Shown: positions 1-6,659 of the stretch, in pieces
Position numbering within the stretch: position 1 is the stretch's first letter
Layout: the number at the start of each line of letters is the position of its first letter
Assembly: GCA_031255235.1 (NCBI GenBank)
Contig: JAIRSX010000015.1
Location: 1-8,207 of the forward strand
Direction of reading: 5' to 3'
Source: Rickettsiales bacterium
Lineage (GTDB): Bacteria > Pseudomonadota > Alphaproteobacteria > Rickettsiales > UBA1997
Length of the DNA: 8,207 nt
The notes under the pieces: model-generated
Databases searched by the model: none
Seen by the model: the letters and a program-made list of their open reading frames with translations, nothing else
Told to the model about the DNA's origin: nothing
Made by a program: the position numbers and the translations under genes

Positions 1-219
1 TCTTATTTGATAATCAGTTAAACGACTATGTTTTTATCATATATATATCCTTCTTAGGATATAATTTTATAAAATTTATGTTCTAGTCAAGCACCAAAAA
101 TATTTACGCACCAGATCTATTAAACAATTTAAATATGAATAGTTTTTTTTAAAAAAGCAAAAATATTTTTCTCATTTTTCCATATATTTAAAAAGAAAAA
201 GAGAAAAGAGAGAAAAGAA
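1..219. other. AT-rich non-coding left edge
   Basis: No gene is visible here. It holds an 8-bp hairpin (44-51 pairing with 56-63, 4-nt loop) followed by a short T-rich stretch, which could be a weak terminator for a plus-strand gene outside the window. It also holds the left copy of a 17-bp direct repeat (82-98). A purine-rich stretch (about 190-219) lies just past the stop codon of the glycosyltransferase gene. Confidence 0.4.
82..98 (+). repeat. 17-bp direct repeat, left copy
   Basis: The sequence tctagtcaagcaccaaa is repeated exactly at 1546-1562 in the same orientation. The two copies bracket the whole glycosyltransferase gene and its dinucleotide tract. The flanking bases differ outside the 17 bp, although both copies continue into A/T-rich sequence. 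It could be a footprint of insertion or recombination, or a dispersed genomic repeat. Confidence 0.7.
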
Positions 220-1362
<1,143 letters not shown>

Positions 1363-1545
1363 ATGATTACAGTTAAAATTTATGTTTTTTTTCTTAATAA
1401 TATAAAACAAAAAATGCAAAAAAATACTAAGAAGAGATTCATACTAAAAAGAGAGTATAATAGAACGATAGATACAACAACAGAAAACTAAATAAAAAAG
1501 GAATTTGAAAAGATGATTTTAAAACTGACTAAGTCAAGGTTAACA

Positions 1546-1562
1546 TCTAGTCAAGCACCAAA
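1546..1562 (+). repeat. 17-bp direct repeat, right copy
   Basis: Exact second copy of the element at 82-98, same orientation. It lies just before the truncated antitoxin pseudogene, so whatever event made the repeat pair may also have removed the antitoxin's N-terminus and any partner toxin gene. That link is inferred from position only. Confidence 0.7.
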
Positions 1563-1590
1563 TTTATTTTTGTGAACAGGGAATAGATAA

Positions 1591-1854
1591 GAAATAGACA
1601 ACAAAAAAACCGAAAAATACATTTCAGGTTATTTGGAAGCAGCAATAGAAGAAAACAACCCCAAATCACTTATAGCTACTTTAAATGATGTAGCAAGAGT
1701 AATAAGTATGAATAAAAAATAGCAAAACAGATTAATGTTAATCGTGAGAGTTTATATAAAAGTTTATCAAGTGATGTAAAAGTAAGTTTTGAAACTATTT
1801 GTAAGATAGTTGATAGATCTCAGGTTTTCTATTGTTCCAAAAGCACAAATATAA
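1591..1854 (+). pseudogene. Degraded HigA-type addiction-module antitoxin
   Basis: Three successive frames together read like a HigA-family (Xre/HTH) antitoxin. The first frame (1591-1722) gives YLEAAIEENNPKSL, then I-A-T-L-N-D-V-A-R-V, and hits TAG right after an A-rich run. One extra base there would continue into I-A-K-Q-I-N-V-N-R-E-S-L-Y-K-S-L-S, the DNA-recognition helix region, and then V-S-F-E-T-I-C-K-I-V-D. A second shift near 1815-1819 leads into F-S-I-V-P-K-A-Q-I and a TAA at 1852-1854. In intact members the same order appears in about 95-100 residues. No ATG is in frame at the front and no HigB/RelE-like toxin is visible upstream, so the module looks dead. The identification rests on recalled family patterns. 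Confidence 0.7.
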
Positions 1855-1974
1855 TGAGATTATATACTTATATGTGTAACAATTATTCTATATTTTAATA
1901 TTTACTCTTGATTGATATCATCAAAATAATATTTGATTTTTTCCAGATTATACACTTTATTTAAATAAGTGAAT

Positions 1975-2808
1975 ATGAGATTCAAACACAAACGATTTCT
2001 TGTAAAGTTATGGAAAGTTATCTACAAAACTATCTTTACCTTTAATATACACGGCGGTATTGAAAATGCCGGCTATTTGTCATTTTCTCTTTTGCTTGCT
2101 TTTTTTCCTTTTGTTATATTTTTCACATCTATTGTTGGATGGTGGGGACATAGTGAGTTTGGAATTTACTTTTTAAATACCTTAAAAGATAGTTTACCCA
2201 CCGATGTTTCAAACTCAATATTTCCAGTTATAGACAACATAATGCACACGCCAGTAAACATTTTATCATTAGCAACTTTGACTTTATTATGGTCCGCTTC
2301 ATCAATAGTACAGGCGATTAAAGGAATTTTAGACAAAGCATACAGAATCAGAAAAACACAGACTTACCTCAAAGGACGAACCTTAAGTATTATACAGTTT
2401 CTAGTCATGTTATTTTTTATATTTACAATAATTGTATTTAATGTCGTCATTCCTAAATTTTTTGCTTTTTTACGCATAGATTACGACATTTCTTTTGCAA
2501 GATCTGTCCTATTGTCTTTATTTTTATTTGTGTTTGTGGAATTTATTTTCTACACAATGTCTTCCAAAAGAAAAATGAAATTGAAAGAACTCGTTTACGG
2601 AAACTTATTAGTTGTTGTTGGATGGATCGTAAGTGGCAGGGTTTTTTCTTTTTATTTGTACAAGTTTGCAAAATATAATAGCGTTTATGGGAGTTTTGCT
2701 GGTGTAATAGTCTCACTTTTATACTTCTTTATTATGAGTATAATATTCATATTTGGAGCAGAATTTAATTATAATTTGAGGGATTTTTTTAAGAAAAAAA
2801 TACGATAA
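1975..2808 (+). CDS. YihY/BrkB family inner-membrane protein
   Basis: A polytopic membrane protein of the YihY/virulence factor BrkB family (once mislabelled ribonuclease BN); its molecular role is not settled, with transport or envelope functions proposed. The signature start, G-G-I-E-N-A-G-Y-L-S-F-S followed by a hydrophobic segment, is present near residues 27-55. Further membrane segments follow at about 95-115, 138-162, 178-196, 208-222 and 238-262. The C-terminal block Y-G-S-F-A-G-V-I-V-S-L-L-Y-F and F-G-A-E-F-N is typical of the family. From ATG 1975 it has 277 residues, a normal length for shorter members. A GTG at 1969 is also in frame two codons earlier; neither has a clear Shine-Dalgarno sequence. 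It ends 84 bp before prfA on the same strand. Confidence 0.88.
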   Translation: MRFKHKRFLVKLWKVIYKTIFTFNIHGGIENAGYLSFSLLLAFFPFVIFFTSIVGWWGHSEFGIYFLNTLKDSLPTDVSNSIFPVIDNIMHTPVNILSLATLTLLWSASSIVQAIKGILDKAYRIRKTQTYLKGRTLSIIQFLVMLFFIFTIIVFNVVIPKFFAFLRIDYDISFARSVLLSLFLFVFVEFIFYTMSSKRKMKLKELVYGNLLVVVGWIVSGRVFSFYLYKFAKYNSVYGSFAGVIVSLLYFFIMSIIFIFGAEFNYNLRDFFKKKIR

Positions 2809-2892
2809 TGTTTTTGAAAATCATTTTATACATTTTTCAGATATTAGTAGTTACACAAATCAAAAAAATTTGTTTATAGGGCATAATGCATT

Positions 2893-3972
2893 ATGGAATA
2901 TTGTGTGTCTCTTTTAGATAAATTAAACGATATTGTTAAAAAATATGAGGATTTAGGACAAAAACTTCAACAAGAAGGTCTATCAGGTGAGGAAATTGTC
3001 AAATACTCAAAGGAGCATTCTGGCTTGGAAGAATTAGTTGCCAAAATAAACGAGTTTAAAAAAATACAACAGGGAATTGTTGACAATGAAGAGTTTTTGA
3101 AAGACGGAGACAAAGAATTAAAAGAAATAGCAGAACAGGAAATCATAGAATTTAAAAAACAATTGCCAGTCATCCAAAGAGAGATTGAGATCATGCTTTT
3201 ACCGAAAGATGAGGCAGACGAAAAGAATGCAATACTTGAAATTAGAGCGGGCACTGGTGGAGAAGAGGCAGCATTATTTGGTGCTGTTTTATTCAAAATG
3301 TATCAAAGATATGCTGAAAACAAAGGATGGAAGTTTGAAATAATGAATATGGATGCCAGTGATTTGGGTGGCGTAAAAGACACTACCATATCCATAAAAG
3401 GACAAAATGTTTTTAAAAGATTAAAATATGAGAGTGGTGGTCATAGAGTTCAAAGAGTACCTGAGACAGAGGCCAAGGGTCGGGTTCATACATCAGCAGC
3501 AACAGTTGCAGTACTTCCAGAAGTGGAGGAGATTGATATAAAAATTGAGGATAAAGACTTAAGAATTGATATTTTTAGAGGCAGCGGTCCAGGTGGTCAA
3601 TGTGTTAATACAACTGATAGTAGTGTTAGAATTACACATATCCCTACTGGAATTGTGGTACAGCAACAAGATGAGAGAAGTCAGCATAAAAACATGGAAA
3701 AGGCAATGAAAGTCCTAAGGGCCAGACTTTATGATTTGGAAAGAGAAAAGAAAAATAAAGAAAGAGCGGGAGATAGAAAAGAACAAATTGGCAGCGGTGA
3801 CAGAAGCGAAAAGATTAGAACTTATAATTATCCACAGGGAAGAGTCACAGATCATAGAATAAACTTAACCCTATATAAACTTGATAAAATTACTGATGAG
3901 GGCGATTTGGATGAAATTATTGACGCTCTTACAACAGACGAAGAAGTAAGGAAATTGGCAGAAAATTGTTAG
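2893..3972 (+). CDS. prfA: Peptide chain release factor 1 (RF1)
   Basis: RF1 reads UAA and UAG in the ribosomal A site and triggers release of the finished protein. At 359 residues it is full length (E. coli RF1 is 360). The codon-reading tripeptide is P-E-T at residues 190-192, matching the RF1 P-x-T pattern rather than RF2's S-P-F. The catalytic G-G-Q is at 234-236 in G-S-G-P-G-G-Q-C-V-N-T. The C-terminal I-R-T-Y-N-Y-P-Q-G-R-V-T-D-H-R block is also standard. The ATG start has a possible AGGG 12 nt upstream; the extra M-E-Y-C-V-S before the usual start of homologues is slightly long. The gene ends in TAG, one of the codons its own product reads. prmC, a frequent neighbour, does not follow. 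Confidence 0.97.
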   Translation: MEYCVSLLDKLNDIVKKYEDLGQKLQQEGLSGEEIVKYSKEHSGLEELVAKINEFKKIQQGIVDNEEFLKDGDKELKEIAEQEIIEFKKQLPVIQREIEIMLLPKDEADEKNAILEIRAGTGGEEAALFGAVLFKMYQRYAENKGWKFEIMNMDASDLGGVKDTTISIKGQNVFKRLKYESGGHRVQRVPETEAKGRVHTSAATVAVLPEVEEIDIKIEDKDLRIDIFRGSGPGGQCVNTTDSSVRITHIPTGIVVQQQDERSQHKNMEKAMKVLRARLYDLEREKKNKERAGDRKEQIGSGDRSEKIRTYNYPQGRVTDHRINLTLYKLDKITDEGDLDEIIDALTTDEEVRKLAENC

Positions 3973-3996
3973 ATCAAAATAATAGTTTCCATGTTT

Positions 3997-4018
3997 ATGG
4001 TAAAATACCATTATTTTT
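3997..4018 (+). terminator. Possible Rho-independent terminator after prfA
   Basis: A perfect 6-bp hairpin (atggta 3997-4002, loop aaa, taccat 4006-4011) is followed by a T-rich run to 4018, 25 nt after the prfA stop. The stem is short with only two G-C pairs, so it would be weak. Its position before a separate promoter for rplV supports the call. Confidence 0.4.
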
Positions 4019-4036
4019 GCATAATTCAAGGTAATC

Positions 4037-4130
4037 AGAAAAATCAGATTTTGATAAAATCAAAACTTTTGTTTTGTAAATTAGAAAGATCAAATTTTTG
4101 ATAAAATTTTGACTTTTTGATTTGCAAATT
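4037..4130 (+). repeat. Imperfect tandem duplication upstream of rplV
   Basis: Copy 1 (4037-4082) and copy 2 (4083-4130) lie head-to-tail and align with about four in five bases identical and two single-base gaps. Shared blocks include tgataaaat and aaatt. Each copy contains short A/T hairpins, for example gatttt/aaaatc (4047-4061) and caaaac/gttttg (4061-4076). The -35 element of the rplV promoter is in copy 2; the matching part of copy 1 lacks it. Confidence 0.6.
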
Positions 4131-4137
4131 TTATATT
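4109..4137 (+). promoter_or_regulatory. Sigma-70-type promoter of rplV
   Basis: TTGACT (4109-4114), a 17-bp spacer and TATATT (4132-4137) make a near-consensus promoter. Transcription should start near 4144, 14 nt before the rplV ATG. This argues against the upstream TTG at 4122, which would lie inside the promoter. Confidence 0.7.
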
Positions 4138-4149
4138 CTCAATTAAATT

Positions 4150-4153
4150 GGAG
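4150..4153 (+). promoter_or_regulatory. Ribosome binding site of rplV
   Basis: GGAG, 4 nt before ATG 4158. It is one of the few clear Shine-Dalgarno sequences in this window and supports ATG 4158 as the L22 start. Confidence 0.6.
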
Positions 4154-4157
4154 TCAT

Positions 4158-4517
4158 ATGGGAAATAAAGACATTGTTACAAAAAAGACGGCAGATGCTT
4201 ATTTGAAATCTGTCAAGATTAGTCCTATCAAAATTGCTGCTGTTGCGAGAACAATCAGAGGGTTACCGGTAAGTAAGGCGGTTGCTGTTTTGACATTTTC
4301 TACAAAGAAAGTTGCGAAGGATATAAAAAAATTATTGAAGTCTGCTATGGCAAACGCTGAAAATAATCACGGTTTGGATATTGATAAGTTATTTATTAGT
4401 AGAGTTGATATTGGAAAAGCATTTGTCTTGAAAAGATTTACAGCAAGAGGTAGAGGAAAGGGTTCGAGAATTTTGAAACCATTTTCAAATATCAGACTTA
4501 TTTTGGAAGAAAAATAG
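4158..4517 (+). CDS. rplV: 50S ribosomal protein L22
   Basis: L22 binds 23S rRNA and lines the peptide exit tunnel with an extended loop. From ATG 4158 it has 119 residues, close to the usual 110-120. The early K-I-S-P-I-K-I-A-A-V-A-R-T-I-R-G block, the middle K-S-A-M-A-N-A-E-N-N-H block and the tunnel-loop end A-R-G-R-G-K-G-S-R-I-L-K-P-F-S are all family features. The L-K-P-F-S ending is frequent in Alphaproteobacteria. A longer reading from TTG 4122 runs through the promoter and is rejected. rplV normally sits between rpsS and rpsC in the S10 operon; here neither is present, and it has its own promoter with a DNA-repair-like gene behind it. It ends in TAG. Confidence 0.95.
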   Translation: MGNKDIVTKKTADAYLKSVKISPIKIAAVARTIRGLPVSKAVAVLTFSTKKVAKDIKKLLKSAMANAENNHGLDIDKLFISRVDIGKAFVLKRFTARGRGKGSRILKPFSNIRLILEEK

Positions 4518-4523
4518 TGTTTT

Positions 4524-5201
4524 GTGTTCGTCAATAAGATAGATAGGGATCTTTTCAGACGACTTGAGGGTAGGATCGTGGAGATGGGTGGAGCATCTGA
4601 TAAAGATTCTTTTGAGGTGATAAAAGAGAGATTGGTTGTGTCTAAAATTTTTTCACCAAGGGAGTTCGCAGAGGAGGTTATTTACGTTATTTTGGCATCC
4701 GGTTTTAGGCAAAAAACAGCAAAGGGTATTTTCGACAAAATAAGAGAATACCTTGATAAGGATTACGATTTCTTAATAAAAATATTTAACAACAAAAATA
4801 AAATTAATGCGATAATTGATATTTGGCACAACAAAGAGGAAAAGACAAAAGAATTTTATTCTCTAAAAACTGATGAGGATAAATTGGATTTTTTGGGTAA
4901 ATTAAAGCACATTGGCAATATTACAAAAAATCATCTTGCAAGAAATTTGGGGATAAATTTAGTAAAATATGATATCTGGATTCAGAGATTGGCAGTTGGT
5001 TTGTATGGGAAAAAATATTTTGATAAAATAGACAATGGCAACCTAAAACCAGAAATTAGAATTCTTTGTGATAAAATGTTTTTCGAATTGGAACAAGAAA
5101 CAAAAGAAAAAAGAGGTTATATCGATGTTGTTTTATGGAAAAGTTGCTCGCTCGGATTATTAAAAATAAGCAGTGACGGCTTGGTCACAAGTGAACTGTA
5201 A
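4524..5201 (+). CDS. HhH-GPD superfamily DNA glycosylase-like protein
   Basis: It resembles the helix-hairpin-helix base-excision repair glycosylases that remove damaged bases. The hairpin region is L-K-H-I-G-N-I-T-K-N-H-L-A-R-N-L-G at residues 127-143, and a V-K-Y-D motif follows with Asp150 in the place of the catalytic Asp. Lys135 sits where bifunctional OGG-type enzymes carry the Schiff-base lysine. An upstream helix pair (about 45-78) contains V-I-L-A-S-G-F-R-Q-K-T-A, and a late Y-I-D-V-V-L-W-K-S-C-S block (199-209) fits the last helix. No C-x6-C iron-sulfur cluster typical of Nth/MutY is present. The start is GTG, 6 bp after the rplV stop, so it is probably cotranscribed and coupled. 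The substrate cannot be read from sequence; no specific subfamily is claimed. At 225 residues it is of normal size. Confidence 0.7.
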   Translation: MFVNKIDRDLFRRLEGRIVEMGGASDKDSFEVIKERLVVSKIFSPREFAEEVIYVILASGFRQKTAKGIFDKIREYLDKDYDFLIKIFNNKNKINAIIDIWHNKEEKTKEFYSLKTDEDKLDFLGKLKHIGNITKNHLARNLGINLVKYDIWIQRLAVGLYGKKYFDKIDNGNLKPEIRILCDKMFFELEQETKEKRGYIDVVLWKSCSLGLLKISSDGLVTSEL

Positions 5202-5208
5202 AATAAGA

Positions 5209-6255
5209 TTATCTCAATAAACTATAGTCCGCCAAAACTAATGCAAGCATCGCTTCCACTACTGGTACACCACGAATTGCGATACACGGATCATGACGAC
5301 CTTTTGTGGAAATAATTGTGTTTTCATTAGTTTTTGTGATAGTCTTTTGTTCTACAATTATTGAACTTGTTGGTTTAAAGGCAACTCTAACAATTATATC
5401 TTGTCCGGTTGAAATACCACCGAGTATTCCTCCCGCATTATTCGATAAAAATTCAACCTTATTATCTCTGTATTCCATTTGGTCACAATTTTGACTACCT
5501 CTTAATTTTGCAGATTCAAACCCAGCACCTATCTCCACACCCTTAACTCCACCAATAGACATCATTGATTTAGCAATCTCCGCATCAAGTTTGTCAAAAA
5601 TGGGTTCACCTAACCCCACAGGAATATTAGACGCCCTAACCTCCACAATACCACCAATAGAATCTCCATCCTCTTTTATTTCATTGATAAGTTTATCCCA
5701 TTTTTCAATAACGGTTTTATCTGGTGAAAAATAAGAGTTATTTACTATTTCATTTTCATCAAAATTTTCAATTTGAATATCACCAATTTGTTTTAAAAAT
5801 GCAGTAATCTTTATGTCTGGAATTATTTTTCTTGCAATTGCTCCCGTAGCAACCCGCATGGCAGTTTCTCGTGCAGACGCCCTACCCCCGCCCCTATAAT
5901 CTCTGTTACCATATTTTTTAAAATATGTGTAGTCAGCATGTCCAGGCCTGAACAAATTGGCAATGGATGAATAATCTTTCGATTGTTGATTTTCATTATT
6001 TATAAGTAGCCCAATAGGAGCCCCCGTAGTCTTATCTTCAAAAACACCTGATAAAATCTTAACAGTATCACTTTCCTTTCTTTGAGTTGTATTGGTATTT
6101 TGTCCCGGTTTTCTTTTATCTAAATATGGTTGAATATCACTCTCGTTCAACTCCACGTTTGGCGGACACCCATCTAAAATAGCACCAATGCTCTCACCAT
6201 GACTTTCACCAAAAGTCGTAACCTTCAATATCTTTCCAAATGTATTACCGGACAT
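5209..6255 (-). CDS. aroC: Chorismate synthase
   Basis: AroC makes chorismate from 5-enolpyruvylshikimate 3-phosphate, the last step of the shikimate pathway, using reduced FMN. It is 348 residues, a little shorter than E. coli AroC (361). All three family signatures are present: G-E-S-H-G at 16-20, F-R-P-G-H-A-D-Y-T at 102-110 running into R-D-Y-R-G-G-G-R-A-S-A-R-E-T, and R-H-D-P-C-I with V-P-V-V-E-A-M at 320-336. The conserved histidines are His19 and His106. The ATG at 6255 has no Shine-Dalgarno sequence and lies about 4 nt after the predicted transcript start. It diverges from rbfA and converges on the glycosylase-like gene with a 7-bp gap. An intact aroC implies the cell makes its own aromatic compounds, unlike many strictly intracellular relatives. 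Confidence 0.97.
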   Translation of the reverse strand: MSGNTFGKILKVTTFGESHGESIGAILDGCPPNVELNESDIQPYLDKRKPGQNTNTTQRKESDTVKILSGVFEDKTTGAPIGLLINNENQQSKDYSSIANLFRPGHADYTYFKKYGNRDYRGGGRASARETAMRVATGAIARKIIPDIKITAFLKQIGDIQIENFDENEIVNNSYFSPDKTVIEKWDKLINEIKEDGDSIGGIVEVRASNIPVGLGEPIFDKLDAEIAKSMMSIGGVKGVEIGAGFESAKLRGSQNCDQMEYRDNKVEFLSNNAGGILGGISTGQDIIVRVAFKPTSSIIVEQKTITKTNENTIISTKGRHDPCIAIRGVPVVEAMLALVLADYSLLR

Positions 6256-6260
6256 ACTTT

Positions 6261-6295
6261 TTTTGATTAAATACCAATTTTATTTATAATCAAAA
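6261..6295. promoter_or_regulatory. Symmetric divergent promoter for aroC and rbfA
   Basis: A perfect 9-bp inverted repeat (ttttgatta 6261-6269, taatcaaaa 6287-6295) spans the 44-bp gap. Plus strand: TTGATT (6263-6268), 16 bp, TATAAT (6285-6290) for rbfA. Minus strand: TTGATT (6293-6288), 16 bp, TTTAAT (6271-6266) for aroC. Each -35 overlaps the other strand's -10, so the two promoters should compete. Expected starts are near 6297 and 6259, only 3-4 nt before each ATG. Confidence 0.65.
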
Positions 6296-6299
6296 TAAG

Positions 6300-6659
6300 A
6301 TGAAAGAAAAAAGTGTCGCACAATTGAGGATGCAAAAAAAAATACAACAGCTTTTACAAAACACATTCATAGAAGCAGATTTATCACTAAATAACCGAAA
6401 GTTTTCTTTAACAATTTCCGAAGTTGACATCTCTCCGGATTTTAGAAATTTAAAAATTTTTATGAAATTGCCAGACTTTTTTTTGGAAAAAGACAAAAAC
6501 AATTTCATCAAAAAAATGAATAAGGAAGGCATTTTTTCTATCAAGAATATTTTAGCAAAAAACATAAATTTTAAATATATACCAGACCCTATTTTCAAAA
6601 TTGACAATAGTGAGGAAAAAGTTAAAAGAGTTGAAGAAATATTAGCAAACAATATTTAA
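6300..6659 (+). CDS. rbfA: Ribosome-binding factor A
   Basis: RbfA binds the maturing 30S subunit and is needed for processing the 5' end of 16S rRNA and for growth in the cold. At 119 residues it is a short form with a single KH-like domain (E. coli has 133). The N-terminal S-V-A-Q-L-R-M-Q-K-K-I-Q helix, the strand L-T-I-S-E-V-D-I-S-P-D-F-R-N-L-K-I-F at about 37-54, and Y-I-P-D-P-I-F-K-I-D-N-S at 93-104 match the family. The ATG has no Shine-Dalgarno sequence and lies about 3 nt after the predicted transcript start. It usually sits near infB/truB; here it stands alone opposite aroC. Its TAA overlaps the stop of the convergent acyltransferase gene. Confidence 0.93.
   Translation: MKEKSVAQLRMQKKIQQLLQNTFIEADLSLNNRKFSLTISEVDISPDFRNLKIFMKLPDFFLEKDKNNFIKKMNKEGIFSIKNILAKNINFKYIPDPIFKIDNSEEKVKRVEEILANNI

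Larger units (their letters stand above)
1363..1974. other. 612-bp interval with only decayed sequence
   Basis: No intact gene was recognised between the glycosyltransferase and the YihY-like gene. The interval holds the right copy of the 17-bp direct repeat, a broken antitoxin gene (1591-1854) and about 120 bp of AT-rich leader before the membrane-protein gene. A 42-codon plus-strand frame (1363-1491) and a 20-codon frame near 1515 resemble no known protein. Confidence 0.5.

Noticed and set aside
81..96. Possible tRNA 3' end (gttctagtc...cacca) at the direct repeat
   Set aside because: Counting back from CCA, the T-loop and stem positions do not fit and no acceptor or anticodon arm is found upstream of either copy.
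1363..1491. 42-codon plus-strand frame starting back-to-back with the glycosyltransferase ATG inside catatg
   Set aside because: Lys/Asn-rich, no ribosome-binding site, no family resemblance; expected by chance in AT-rich sequence.
2967..3296. Minus-strand 109-codon frame inside prfA
   Set aside because: It lies wholly within the strongly supported RF1 gene, is Ser-rich low complexity, and is a mirror of RF1 coding.
5306..5494. Plus-strand 62-codon frame inside aroC
   Set aside because: Antisense shadow of a gene with all chorismate synthase signatures; no ribosome-binding site or known family.
6290..6652. Minus-strand 120-codon hydrophobic frame opposite rbfA
   Set aside because: It mirrors the rbfA coding frame; Phe/Leu/Ser richness is what antisense of Lys/Glu-rich AT-rich genes gives.
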